Below the pieces are notes generated by a model. That model was not told the DNA's origin and ran no database searches. It saw nothing but the letters and a program-made list of their open reading frames with translations. Below are positions 10,280 through 21,949 of a DNA stretch of 64,000 bases, one piece after another (the stretch's first letter is position 1; each line of letters starts with the position of its first letter). Source of the stretch: Gerris lacustris (lineage: Eukaryota > Arthropoda > Insecta > Hemiptera > Gerridae); assembly GCA_951217055.1 (NCBI GenBank), contig OX578282.1:24632106-24696105 (forward strand). Direction: 5' to 3'. Position numbers and translations under genes: made by a program.

Positions 10280-10984
10280 CTAGTTTGAGTTGTTGCAATG
10301 TAATACCTCGTTGGTAAATTGAAAAATTAATTTCAGCTATTAATTTTGAGGGCTCCCACCGCCTTAAATTTTAAATCTTGATAACATGCCAGCTCTAAGG
10401 AGATTAACCTTATTTTGAACACCCTTATGATTCTATTACCTTGTTCACAAAGTTTCTACCAAGACCAAAGTTAAAAGTTAATACCCTGAATACCCAATAC
10501 CACTTAAAACCCTTATTACCAAGACTTAATAAAGAACCCCAACTTTCGTTTTGTAACTCAGCAGGTTCTTAAAGGAAAATGTCCCTTTTTCACGGAAAGC
10601 CCTTACCATAGTTTCCACCGGGTCGGTAGAAATAAAATAAGAAATTTGCTAAATTAATTTAATCGAGATATGCTTTTGAGGTGCACTTACTATAAGCCTG
10701 CCTGTATTCCAGAAATTATTCCGATCAGTCTCAATTATTCGCCTCTTTAAATTGTTACAACCCCGTCTTCCTCAACAGATTCCAACTTAAGAAGTCCAGT
10801 GCATTTTATTAGTTTAAACTGAATTATTATTATACTTTTAATATTTTTTTCACTACAGATTTAGACAAAACATTCTCAAATACACATTGATGCTGTATTT
10901 AAATCGCGTAATATATCATTTATCTTATTTATTTTTAAACATACTTGTAAGTGTTTAACAGGACGTTGTTAACTTTTTCTTTTC

Positions 10985-11375
10985 GATTTTCAACAAAATA
11001 AGTTTAATTTTCATCAATATATCTGAAATTAGATTTTTCCCGGGAAAATAAGTTTTATAGTAAGATGTGTATTTAAATGGACTAAGATTTAGAATTTTGT
11101 AATCAAAATCGTTGAAACCATTTTCGAAAAAATCTTTTTTTTCGTGGGTTTGTAAATAAATCATTATGGGATAGCGTCCTTAAATCTGGAGCTAAAATAA
11201 ATTATTCGATTTCTCGAATAATTTACTCAGTAGTTTACTCTACTACCGGCGTCCTATACGACAGACATTCTTTAAAAATCCCTTTTTTGGACGCAATACG
11301 TGTAAATCTATTGAAATCTAAAAATCTAATTTTCACACCATCACTAACTTCTAATTCTTTCTCTTTGTATATGTT
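10985..11375 (-). mobile_element. family F, diverged inverted copy
   Basis: The reverse complement follows family F order: 'caaagagaaag' then 'tgatggtgtgaaaat', 'gatttacacgt', 'gaaaatggtttcaacgattt', 'agtccatttaaatac' and 'cccgggaaaaatcta'. The 3' tRNA-like module is absent. A further inverted scrap at 11430-11500 repeats the 'cgacgatttttaat' part. Confidence 0.6.
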
Positions 11376-11500
11376 ATATATCTACCAATAAAAAGTAAAA
11401 AGTAAAAGTAAATATAAATGGCCACAATAATATTTAAATACACTAAAATTTAATATTTTTATTAAAAATCGTCGGAACCCTTTTTGAGATTAATTGTTTA

Positions 11501-12177
11501 TTATTATTATTAATATTATCGGCTAATAATAAATTAATAGATTAATTAAATAATCTACTTTTTTAATTGATGAAACTGTTGTAAATTAGGTAGTGTGCAG
11601 TATTTTTTATTATTATTTGTATTTATTTATAGTATTTAGTTTACAGCACTTAATTTTAAAGTTAAAAGTACGGTTTACTTCGCCGTGAAGTAATTTTGTG
11701 AAATTGTAAAATAAAGTTTTTAAACGTGAGCACTCGCAATAGCGTCACGCACACAAACCAAACCCAGTATATTATAATAATGTATAACCTGGTCTACTGC
11801 TGCCTTCTATAAGACTCCTAGGTAGCTAAAATTATTTAAAGCCGCCATCGCTTTGGTTAATTTCGAACGCATCCTATGTCTCATACAGATCTGCAAAGCA
11901 TTAATGTAATGCTGTATTAGTATATCAGTTTATATGAAGTTACTTTTATTATTGGCTCAGTGCGTGTATACATTTTAAAACTAAAAATTCATCAAATGTT
12001 TATAAAGTAGTACCGAGTTAGTTTAAACGAACTCTAAATAAAATCGTTATAAGCAATTTACAGTGAACTTGCGTCTGAAAAGTTGTTTATTTGTTTAGTA
12101 CCTTTACTCTTGTGTACTTATAAATAAATGGTAGATTATTACCTATTTTTTTAACAAAAAAATGAAAGTAAAAAATA
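11501..12177. other. AT-rich DNA, nothing recognised
   Basis: No supportable coding or repeat feature. Confidence 0.5.
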
Positions 12178-12514
12178 AGAAATTATATTGATAATAGAAT
12201 ATTGGTAATGATGTAGGTAAGTATTTAAAACTTAAACAGCTATAATAGAATTTTAATGAAGGAGCTACTTGAAAAGTTATTATTGTAAGTGTTTTGTTCT
12301 TATTTTTAACTTAGTTAAATTTATTATTTTCTATTTTCTTAAGCCAATTATTATTTTCTTTTAATGAGCGTTTCTGAGAAACTATGGTTAAAGATTTCAT
12401 TAATTTATAATATTTATCAAAAAATATAAATTTTAAGATAAATTAAAACTGTTGAATTTAAAATACAAGGAGTTAAAATAATATATAATTCTTAGAATTT
12501 TTTTAAACTGATAA
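12178..12514 (+). repeat. direct duplication, unit A copy 1
   Basis: About 337 bp repeated at 12586-12924 with only a few substitutions and a 2-bp indel ('ggttaaag' versus 'ggttttaaag'). The content is AT-rich and non-coding. Confidence 0.88.
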
Positions 12515-12580
12515 AACACAAGGATCGACTGAGGCGACTGTATTAGAAGGTTAGGATAAGATGGAATCACACTCATAAAA
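12515..12580 (+). pseudogene. duplicated scrap of gypsy reverse transcriptase
   Basis: The 66 bp are identical to 13018-13083, which lies inside the Ty3/gypsy RT remnant and encodes part of the segment after the RT active site (EHKDRLRRLY). It is fused directly to unit A copy 1. The 93 bp that separate the same two parts downstream are missing here. Confidence 0.8.
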
Positions 12581-12585
12581 AATGA

Positions 12586-12924
12586 AGAAATTATATTGAT
12601 AATAGAATATTGGTAATGATGTAGGTAAGTATTTAAAACTTAAACAGCTATAATAGAATTTTAATGAAGGAGCTACTTGAAAAGTTATTATTGTAAGTGT
12701 TTTGTTCTTAATTTTAACTTAGTTGAATTTATTATTTTCTATTTTCTTAAGCCAATTATTATTTTCTTTTAATGAGCGTTTCTGAGAAACTATGGTTTTA
12801 AAGATTTCATTAATTTATAATATTTATCAAAAAATATAAATTTTAAGATAAATTAAAACCGTCGAATTTAAAATACAAGGAGTTAAAATAATATATAATT
12901 CTTAGAATTTTTTTAAACTGATAA
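12586..12924 (+). repeat. direct duplication, unit A copy 2
   Basis: Second copy of 12178-12514. It is followed by unique sequence at 12925-13017 before the gypsy RT. Confidence 0.88.
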
Positions 12925-12989
12925 GTTGTTATAAATAGATGAAGGAAAAAGAAGTAGATGTACTTTTAAAGTGGTTTATTATTACGAGG

Positions 12990-13760
12990 CTTCTTCAGTA
13001 CATGAATGATGAAAAAGAACACAAGGATCGACTGAGGCGACTGTATTAGAAGGTTAGGATAAGATGGAATCACACTCATAAAATATAAATGCATCTTTCG
13101 AGAAAAGGAAGTACAGTTCTTGGGTTTCATTGCAAGAGGACAAGGGATTAAGCCGAACCCAAGTAAAATGGTCGCAGTTCGCAATATGGAAAAACCTAAG
13201 ACTAAGAAAAATCTACAAAGAATTTTGGGGATGGTCTTATATCTCATTAAGTTCCTAATTCCGGAGATGCAGGAGGTGACCAAATCCCTGAGGGAACTGC
13301 TGCAAGAGTCTAAGAATGCCTCACTTGGAGAGTTGGAAACAAAACATAGTGGAGCAATCCAGAGGATAAATGAACTGATAAAAGCTTCTATACTGGCATT
13401 TGCGGCCAGGAATAACAACCCACACTAAGAATTTGGTAGAGTGTTGCAAAGAATGCATTGAACTCAGAAGTAACCCCGCTGACCCATTAGTACCGTTGGA
13501 TTCAGCAATAGGACCATGGGAGAGAGTAGAGACCGTCCAAAACAATTTCAGGTTGTGGCGGATTAGTATTCTTCTTATCCAGTAGTGACAATTCTACCAT
13601 AAACGTTGATAACTCATCTCAAGAATGTCTTTGCACGGTATGATTCCCAATATCTGAAGATTGAAGCCCAAGATTCCCACAAAGCAGTAAACCCCTAAGA
13701 CACTCCCACACTCTGACGGTTGAAAAATGAATACTCATTTCGAGCGCTTCGAAACAAGAT
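12990..13760 (+). pseudogene. Ty3/gypsy pol remnant: RT joined to integrase
   Basis: The RT part has NDEKEHKDRLRRLY, a stop and frameshift, then CIFREKEVQFLGFIARG and a KPNPSKMVAVRNM...LGMVLYLIKFIPEM-like block. This is the order seen just after the RT catalytic site in Ty3/gypsy pol. At 13428 the frame shifts to KNLVECCKECIELRSNPADP and PWERVETV, the zinc-finger to DDE junction of integrase. A degraded LKNVFARYD block follows near 13610-13640. The RNase H domain and most of the tether are deleted between 13420 and 13430. No LTRs were seen. The long antisense frame at 12966-13418 is a shadow of this gene. Confidence 0.82.
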
Positions 13761-14127
13761 GTGGACACTCCTGGCTTTTTTTGCTTTTCTATCTCAAGAC
13801 TCGTTCAGACGCATTTAATTTATTACACAAACACGTAATTTGTTTTCCACTAATTAGTTTTCCGCCAATAAGTGTAAATCAAGTTTTTTAGTGTTTCAAA
13901 TGCCAATATAACTCGTCGTCAATCTTCATACATTCCTTTCTACAAATGTTAAGACATCAACACTTCATTCCAAAATTTCAGATTCCAGGCCACCGAACCC
14001 AGGTGAGCAAATTTTATATCATCGAAGGAGACCTGGATGCTAATATTTTATTTAATTGTATCTTTGATCTTGATTGATTATATTTTTGAGTTCACCATAT
14101 TTCTCCTGGTTCAGAAAAATATATATA
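13761..14127. other. decayed flank of the gypsy remnant
   Basis: This may still contain unreadable integrase sequence. No LTR or polypurine tract is evident. Confidence 0.4.
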
Positions 14128-14230
14128 TTCCCATGTTCAGAAAAGTTATACCTAGAGATGAAATCGAGAAATGAATTTTAGCTCTAAGTTGAGGGGCTTT
14201 CTCTAAAAGGAAGCCTCCCTATAAACATTC
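14128..14230 (+). mobile_element. family F internal fragment
   Basis: Shares 'catgttcagaaaa', 'atgaaatcgagaaatgaatt' and 'ttagctc' with the interior of full F copies. Both ends are missing. Confidence 0.6.
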
Positions 14231-15510
14231 TAATAATACTCGAAACCTTCTATAAATTACCACTAACAAACAAATGAATACTCAACCATGTTTAAATATG
14301 TTGTGTATCGTAAACTCAAAGCATCAACAACCCGAATTTCTTTGTGGTTTTAACTGAAGATTTAAGGATGATTCTTTACTCTACGGTGAAGTGAAGCGTT
14401 GGACTTCCCATAATCCTAGTTATATCCTTTGAAATGTTGTTTCAACTGGAAAACCAAGATTGTTATCGAATCCCCTATAACACAGGATTTAAAGAGACCC
14501 AAAAATTGGAAATGTTAAATGTGAGGAATCCTATTTGCCTGCTTCAAAAATCTATTCTCCAGTATTTAAAGTTCAAACAACTTATTCCAACATGAAACAA
14601 ATTTTATGGAAAGAATCTTTATTCTCAAAAGAAGGGATATGTTAAGCCCCATATAATGATTTGTATTCAAGAAAATATATACATGTACATTCAAGAATTG
14701 TAAATAAAAGGATTCAACTAAATAAAAAGAGGAGTAAACATTTGTATTAAGCCATTTTTATTTTTTTATGTTAATCCATTTTGTAATGTCCCGTTGCGGT
14801 CAGTTAGATTATCTTTTTCGGCTTATTATACATAAACCTTTATTTAGGTCTATTATACCTATTTAAGTTTATTATTTATAAACCTTGGTTTATTATACTT
14901 GGGATTTGACGCAAATTGAACCTTATTAATGTAACTTATTATTACACGCATATAATGTAGGTAGACGACTTTAATTTTATTAGTGTTTTACTTAATTTTT
15001 TTTATTATACAAATTCAATGCTGTATCATGATAATGACACGGGTTGTGTCCCCTAACAGCATTTCAATATTTAATTAATTTAACCTTTTTATCTTCTACT
15101 GTAATGAAAAAGTATCTACGTCTAAATTTATTTTTTACTCTTATAGTGCTATCTCAAGCCCTGAAGCAATTTTAATGGGATTTTTTTTTTCATTCTCTGC
15201 TTAACCTTTATATTAGTTTATTTAATGAGATCCCTCTTGATTTGAATTTGTGTTATTCAGATTCACATTGTTTTAACAACCATCAAAAAGCTTTTCTGAA
15301 TCCATTAAACTTACTCTTCCATATTCGCAGTACTTCAGTATTGTTTAGTTTATAATTATTTAAATTAAGGTCAAAGTAATAACTTTTGTATACATACTTA
15401 TTTCTTTTTATTTATTATTTGCAGAAGGCAAGATTTGATTTATACAGTAACAAAAAATTTGTCACAATCGTAGAGTTAATTTTTACACTGTATATTGAAA
15501 ATTGAAATTA
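14231..15510. other. AT-rich DNA, nothing recognised
   Basis: No coding or repeat feature can be supported. Confidence 0.5.
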
Positions 15511-15790
15511 TTTATTATTATTATTTAACTGGACATCTTTGTCTAGATTTAAGAATACATAAATAAACCCAGTGTGTTTGCAGTAGCAGGTTGCAGTTAT
15601 ACAAGTGAAAAGCTTGCGAGTAAATCGCAAGGGGTTTGATTTTTGTCTTTGTCCAGTGGCACGAGTCGAAGGGTAGGGAAACTGATAAAGCGTGTCTTGT
15701 GCTCGTAGCTCGCACATGATCGACCATCCGGATAATAAAAGCATGCTGCTTCACTAGCAAATGTTCACAGCTTCTTCAGATTGTCAGCTT
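15511..15790. other. moderately GC-rich unexplained block
   Basis: Overlapping minus-strand frames of 78-79 codons exist, but their composition (repeated H, L, C) does not suggest a known protein. A perfect 7-bp hairpin 'cttgcga'/'tcgcaag' lies at 15612-15630. Possibly a repeat without another copy here. Confidence 0.3.
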
Positions 15791-16295
15791 ATGCCATTCT
15801 AGTTACTCGCCACTGGCATGATTTTTTCTAGCTTGTGTACATTTCTACCATTAGTTGTAAGGAGTACCACTTAAGTCACATAATTTAATGGATTTTGATA
15901 AGTTGTGCATCAAGTGTAGTGACGGTGATCGAAGGCCGGTATTATGGTGAAACAAGTGGATTAGAGAATGAAGTCATACCAGCATGAGTAGAGTCTATGT
16001 TGCATTATGTAAAAAAACAAGGTTAGTATCACTGCTTCAGCAACTCGGAAAAATACACCTATGACACTCGATATATTCTTAATTTCAGGAGGAGGATTCT
16101 CAAAATATTTCATATTACCAAGAATTCTTCATTAAGAATTTCAGGAGTAATTTATTCTGGTTCATTATGAAACACATTTAAGTCTACCGCAGATCCGTGT
16201 CACTTGTTTTGTTTGCGGTACATTTTTATAGTTTTATGTCACCGTAAAGGTTTATCTTTTGTACCATGTTTTCTACGTTACTTTTAATAATGTTT
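15791..16295. other. non-coding DNA, nothing recognised
   Basis: Mixed composition with no repeat copies identified. Confidence 0.45.
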
Positions 16296-16740
16296 AGGGT
16301 CCGTGGCCAAAATCGAGTACCCTTATACATTTTTGCGCCTGTCTGACTTTCTGTAACGCACATCATCTCCGAAAGTACTGCGTAAAAAAATTTGAAACTT
16401 TACAATTATGTTATGTGTAACAAATAACCCAATCACAGGAACATATTAGGGCCCCAAAAAAACATCCCTCAAAAACTAGGGATAATGATTAAGGGATATT
16501 GACATTTTTTTAACAGATTTGCATCATGGGGCGTTAAATGAAATGAGGATGACCTGAGTACAAATATATATTTGGTTTCATTTTGATACCAATTCATATT
16601 TGCTCCATGAGTCCTTGAAAATAGCGTTTTCCGCGTCAACAAATCAATGAAAAAAATCCGAAAAAAATTATATTTATTCTTTGTTTAAAAAAATAAGGTT
16701 TTTATGGAATTTTCACGACGTCGCATATTTTGTGAGAAAA
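16296..16740 (+). mobile_element. family H-type element, variant copy
   Basis: Starts 'agggtccgtggcc' followed by 'acccttatacatt'. It is collinear with 47603-47950: 'tccgaaagtact', 'aacccaatc.cagga', 'catccctcaaaa', 'gcatcatg', 'atatatttggtt' and 'tccttgaaaat'. The opposite terminus is not clear. Confidence 0.62.
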
Positions 16741-16841
16741 AAAAAAATGTTTTTCCCCCAAATCATTAAAACTATAGGAACGGATTGGGCTTAGATACGG
16801 AGTAGTGTCACCGCATTTGGACAGTAAAAATCATGTCAAGG

Positions 16842-16867
16842 TTTTTTTTTTTTTTTTTTTTTTTTTT
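16842..16867. repeat. T26 homopolymer
   Basis: Uninterrupted T run inside repeat-rich DNA. It could be a retroposon tail in antisense or simple slippage. Confidence 0.9.
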
Positions 16868-16983
16868 ACGACATAATAAATGGTTCAAAAGTTATAGCCG
16901 AAACAAACATTTAAATTACCACCATTGAAATTAATTTCACAATACCTCGGTGAAAACAAAATTTTTAACGAAATTATTTAAAA

Positions 16984-17066
16984 AAATACGTGTGGTGTCG
17001 CGAGGCACCCGGTAGGAACGAAGTTCCTTACATTTTTCATTAAATATAAATTATAAAATCACAGTG
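16984..17066 (+). repeat. repeat K copy 1
   Basis: 'ggtgtcgcgaggcacccggt', then 'acatttttcattaaatataa' and 'aaaatcaca', repeated at 17531-17612. This copy holds a small palindrome 'ggaacgaagttcc' that is collapsed in copy 2. The same palindrome recurs at 17917-17929. Confidence 0.75.
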
Positions 17067-17129
17067 CAAATTACTTATACAAGGCGGAGTTAGAAATGTG
17101 CAAAATTAAAAGTAACTAATTGTTTGTTC

Positions 17130-17850
17130 ATAGCGGAGTTGTATCATTAGAGCAAGCGTCTTACAATAAATTTGTATTGAATATTGAGAAAAAAGTTTAT
17201 CATGATAAGTTTAAATATAGTTAAAGAGTATGGTTGTAGTTGGTAGGAAATAGGAATGTTTTTACTTACCCGGCCTACTTATTTAAAATATTATAAAATA
17301 CATCTCTTCCCTACTCAAAAACTTCTGCTTGTATCAGGTTGAAATTTTACGTCCCTGATTTAATTGTACTTTAGACGATGTGTACCTAAGAAGTTTTATT
17401 AAAATCGTTATGTTAGAACGTAAGATATCGGTAAAAACGTTGTTTTCTTTATTTTAAACGTTTAGGCCCGCTTTAATAAATTTAGCGATCTTTATCACTT
17501 CATAACAGAGTCAGTGTTCGTTTTACTAAAAAAAAAAAAATGCGTATGGTGTCGCGGGACACCCGGTAGGAACCTTACATTTTTCATTAAATATAAATTA
17601 TAAAATCACACTGCTAAGTTCCTATTTTTATCACTCCATAGCAGTGTCTGTGTTTGTTTTACTAAAATTATTTAAAAAAGTTGTTTGTCTCATTGCGCGT
17701 GAACGCTTGGGCGGATAACGTTGTCCAACAAACTCAGCTTAGGAATTGGTAAAATAAACATGTGTACCAAATTTCAACTAACCCGTCGGTCATCTTTACT
17801 TAAGTTATCGTCGTCGGTAGATTTCGTGACGCTTGGTTGTGCGACGGTTA
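17130..17850 (+). mobile_element. family C element, copy 1
   Basis: Collinear with 52640-53280. Shared blocks are 'tgtattgaatattga', 'ttttattaaaatcgtta', 'gaacgtaagatatcggtaaa', 'ccgctttaata', 'tagcgatcttta', 'gataacgttgtccaac' and 'accaaatttcaacta'. An internal segment ('tttatcactyca...gttttactaaa') is duplicated around repeat K copy 2 at 17531-17612. It is non-coding. Confidence 0.7.
17531..17612 (+). repeat. repeat K copy 2
   Basis: About 82 bp matching 16984-17066, lacking the 'cgaagttc' part of the palindrome. It lies inside family C copy 1. Confidence 0.75.
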
Positions 17851-17940
17851 TTTTGTGACGGGGTGATTTTGGTCGTTTTTTTCGAATTCACTCCCGGGCT
17901 CCAGAACGTGCCATAAGGAACTTCGTTCCAAAAACCAAAC

Positions 17941-18395
17941 CGGTGGAGAGCGGCCATGTCCCGCCCAATATGGTGGACAATATGATTTTCATGGTCCTGC
18001 AAGTACAAAATCAGTCAGTCGACCGAAAATCAATTTGATGTTAGTTTCATTTGCTAAGTGACCATGAAGTGTCCATATGAAGTGACAAATTAACATCAAC
18101 TAAATTTTTAGTCTATACTGATTAATTTTATACTAAGGATCATGAGAATCACATTGTTTACCATAATGGGCGGAACATAGCCGCTCTCCACCGTTGTTTT
18201 TTTCAAATGCCTATTGCCAAGCTATGAACGCGAACTTACCTGACCACATTTTCTTAAATGTCACTAAAAAATTAACTTATACAGAAATTTATAGCTTGAT
18301 GTTAGCCAGACATTTGTTCCCTGAGACAAAAAAAAGTGTGTCTAAAGTATGTGCAGACCCATTCCCACAGACTTTCTTCCAAAATGGATGACATT
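17941..18395 (+). mobile_element. family D foldback element, copy 1
   Basis: The left arm 17941-18052 ('cggtggagagcggccatgt', 'gatttt.catg', 'tttgatgttagtttcattt') and right arm 18086-18193 ('aacatcaacta', 'gggcggaacatag', 'ccgctctccaccg') are inverted copies about 110 bp long. Sequence beyond the right arm to 18395 is shared with the copy at 34338-34640 ('agcttgatgttag', 'gaccacat.ttcttaaa'). No coding capacity. Confidence 0.78.
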
Positions 18396-18589
18396 CTTAT
18401 ACTTTACGCACAAAGCTGATCATGTATTTAATAGCTAATTTAATTATTTTTGTTTCAGGTATGTTAAATGTCAAACGAATTTTATTCTTAAGCCACCAAG
18501 CTACATTTGTGAGTATTATAACGTTATTAAATTAACTCATTTTACTGAAAACGGATATAGCAAACCATTCATTGGGTTACAATTTCGCT

Positions 18590-18912
18590 TAGGTCCGCTT
18601 TAATAAATTTAGCGATCTTTATCACTTCATAGCGGTGTCGGTGTTCGTTTTACAAAAATCATTTATTTATAAAAGTTGTTTGTCTAAATAGATGGAGTAA
18701 GAATTGCTTCCCGTCCAACGAATTCCAATTTTAAATTTGAAGCTTACGTGTACGCGAGCGTTGCGCGTGAACGCTTGGGTGGATAACGTTGTCCAACGAA
18801 CTCAGCTTGGTTATTGGTAAAATGAACATGTGTACCAAATTTCAACTATCTCGGTCATCTTTTACTCAAGTTATCGTCAGCTATCGTCATCGGTAGATTT
18901 CGTGACGCTTGC
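18590..18912 (+). mobile_element. family C, partial copy 2
   Basis: Holds the 3' half of family C: 'gtccgctttaataaatttag', 'agcggtgtcggtgttcg', 'ttgcgcgtgaacgcttggg', 'gataacgttgtccaac', and 'cggtagatttcgtgacgctt' at the end. Confidence 0.75.
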
Positions 18913-19487
18913 GGTTTAGTGGCGGTCGTGAGAATAGAGTAGAATTGAATTCTGTATTTGTACATATTTTATTTATTAATTATAAATTAATTAAAAAAAA
19001 CTGAGGGAATAATTGATAATCTAACTAATTTATTTTAAAACAAATAATCTAAGTACGCTATGCCATTTTTTACTATGAACCAAACTTTTTTGTCTACATA
19101 ATACTTGTACTATGATAAACCTACTTTGTCTTTAACTTGATCAGCTACTCAAGCGAAACTAAAAGATAAAATCAATTAATAATTTAAAAGTAAACTATTA
19201 ATAAAATATTAAAGCTATGCTATGCCCAGTTATATTTTGTACCTCTAAACAAATTGTGCAGTATGATATTTGTTATAATGCTTAAGGGCACTGTGTTTGC
19301 TGAAAGCGTATTCTTAACCCATTGATTGAGTAGTATTTGTGTTGTTTACCTTTAACTTGATGCATACTGTGACGAGTAGCTGCATAGCTTTTTTAAAGTG
19401 TTAGTCTTGCTTTGTATATTACGTTTTTTTTTTTTTTTATAAGTTGAAAACAGGCTTTAAGTAGGTTGTTGTTTTTGCTTTTAGACT
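18913..19487. other. AT-rich DNA, nothing recognised
   Basis: No repeat copy or frame of interest. A T15 run lies near 19424-19438. Confidence 0.5.
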
Positions 19488-19517
19488 CTGAAGAAGTGTT
19501 TAAATAAAAGCCGAAAT
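19488..19517 (+). other. weak hammerhead/Penelope-like motif
   Basis: CTGAAGA followed 18 bases later by CGAAATGTG resembles the CUGANGA...GAAA core seen in Penelope-like element ends. The intervening stem is poor, so this is only a hint of a decayed copy. Confidence 0.2.
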
Positions 19518-19804
19518 GTGTGGAATGAATGAATGTGTATAATTCTATGTTATTTAACGAAACTTGGAATTTAATTACTTCTATGTGTGTATGTGTATTC
19601 AGCTCAGTTTCGATTACTAATATTTTTTTATAAGTAAAAGGTAGGTAGTAACTTAATACTGGGTTGTATATAAATATCTATTCAAATTGACGGTTCTATT
19701 TATATTTTTCCTCCCTTTTGTAGTAGGGATTGTACCTTTAACTTAATTTAACTACTGGTACTGATTGCGGACAATTGAATTTCTTCATTTATTTTTTCCC
19801 CCCT

Positions 19805-20215
19805 CCCTTATTTGCATTTTATCTGAGAGCGAGGGCAGTGCCCCTTCCAAGTCGTGCACGGCTTTAGCATAATTTACTGGAACCAACTCAGGGCACTTTT
19901 GACCCCCTCTATTATCTTTTATAAGATACTTTTTTGTATATAAAATTTATTTTAAATTAGAGCTCAATGCAATCGAAAATCAGATATCAATGTTTGACAC
20001 CTCTAACCATATCAATTCATGAGATATATGAGCCTAAAGTTTTGTTATTTTGTCACTTACTATTTGACTGAATTTTGAGTCATCAAAATTCTAAAGCACT
20101 TTTAGCAATCCTAGAAACTTGTAATTTTGTGCATGGATAAAGTTTAAAAATTAAAAAATCCTTAAAAATTCTGGTTCTTTGTCTCACACAAGGCTAAAAG
20201 AACACATATATGTAT
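19805..20215 (+). mobile_element. family E interspersed repeat, copy 2
   Basis: Diverged relative of 1640-2145; the matching blocks are listed with that copy. It lacks part of the internal sequence before 'ctggttctttg'. Confidence 0.6.
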
Positions 20216-21867
20216 TCAAAATAATAAAAAAATATATATATATATAACTAGCTCTACCAATGTAGAGAACACCAAGCAAATATTAAATAGGACATGCAAT
20301 GATTTATAAGAGTACTTGAAAATGCTGTTTGTTGGTTCGATCAATATTAAATCCACTATTAAATAGTAAATATCGTATTCGTAGAATATTACCTTTTTTC
20401 TAATATTTTTCTTGGTAAATAGGGCATTAAATAACCAAAATACAACTTTTTGCAATATTTCACCTTCCCTTACAGCCTTATAATTATTTCTCCTTATTCA
20501 TAACAATATTAATTTTACTATTTATTCATCCACCATCTTAGTAATCCAATTATGTGTCTATCTTCATATTACACATTTTTCTTCTTTTTTGATTGTATAC
20601 CATAGCAATGTTGCTCGATTCTATTTTCTAAGTTTTGTGAGGTTTCACCTATAACTCATATATACACTAAAAGCAATTTTTGCAATTAATTTTGTAAATT
20701 ACGTATTTTTTTTTATTTTTTAGTTTTATCTTTTAGTTTGCTGTGATATTTATATTTAATTTTACTAACTAAATTACAAAATTTATTTGGAGATAATGTT
20801 ATTATCTCCAAACTTAAATATCTAGAAGCCACGTGCAGTGCATCGCTATGTCTGATAAATCTATCAATTTTAAACAATACTCTAAACATATAAGTACTAT
20901 TCAGTCATTTAAAAATTAAAAATAATAATTACAAATCAAAATTCCCACAATTAAACTTTAAAATTAAAAAACATCCAACCATGTATAACAAGTTGAAAGA
21001 AATTTCCGTATAACTAAAGAAAGTACAAAATTCAAGGTATAATATAAATATTACTAACTATAGTTTTAGATAATTATATTTATATCAATTACATTTTTAT
21101 ATAAGGATCAATTTTTTTTCTCTTTATAAAAAAGATAAGTTACAACCAGGTTATTTTAAGATAATATTATCAACACCCATTGTTGACGAAATAATATCAG
21201 TCACCTTTTATAAGATGTTGGATACAATGGTGGAAGTTGGTTCTAAGACGTTGTTTCCAATTTCAGTTTGTAAAAGGGAAATTCTATTTTATTATACATC
21301 AATAGTTGTGTGGTTTTAACCGATATATTTAACCTCAAGTCACCGATTCGTATGTCGATGGATCAATAAGGCAGTCACCTTGTAAAAACCAAATATACCC
21401 AGATACAATAATTCGGAATTACGGTGAAGAAATGAAGAAGCTTTTCTTTGAAAAAGTTTTATTGAACACAACTAATAAACTTATCTTTATTTAGTTTCGT
21501 AAATACGATACCGAGAAGAGACAAAAAAATAAATAAATAAAAGAAATGAAAAAAGAAAGATGAAAGCAGTGTTATTAAACAAGTTTGAAACCTTTTTTTT
21601 TCCTCTAATATATCCACATTCCCTCAATGACACTTCAACTTTCAGTAAATACTTATAACTGAAAAGTTGAGATTTTTTTGTCGCTTTGATCTTTCTATTC
21701 TTCGCTGGTTTGCTTTACGACCAACATTGTTTTTCTAAGCCTTAAGCAGACTGTCCGACATAATATCCTACGAAGGGTGTAGGAGTTTTTTTAATACGGA
21801 CAGTAATATCCGCCGTTATTTCATTATGGGGAGACAACAAAATACGAGTATAGAAGTATTGTGTTTG
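20216..21867. other. AT-rich DNA, nothing recognised
   Basis: Short (TA)9 run at 20230-20247; otherwise featureless. The 79-codon minus-strand frame at 20216-20455 is low-complexity I/F/Y-rich translation. Confidence 0.5.
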
Positions 21868-21890
21868 AAGTTTTGCGCAGCGAAACTTCT
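21868..21890. repeat. short hairpin
   Basis: 'gaagttt' and 'aaacttc' with 'gcgcagc' between them; flanking sequence is unremarkable. Confidence 0.5.
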
Positions 21891-21949
21891 GTTTAAGTGT
21901 TTCCATGTTAAAGCGTGGGTTTGTGTGCCTAAAATTGATTTATTTCCTT

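Noticed and set aside
10216..10280. tRNA-Ser/Leu start ('tggccgagcgg')
   Set aside because: No T-arm, variable arm or 3' acceptor half follows within 100 bp.
12966..13418. 150-codon minus-strand frame, the longest in the window
   Set aside because: It is antisense to the gypsy RT fragment, whose plus-strand motifs are clear. No independent motif on the minus strand.
15508..15760. Two overlapping 78-79-codon minus-strand frames in a GC-richer block
   Set aside because: No domain, splice signal or repeat copy; two competing frames of equal length argue against coding.
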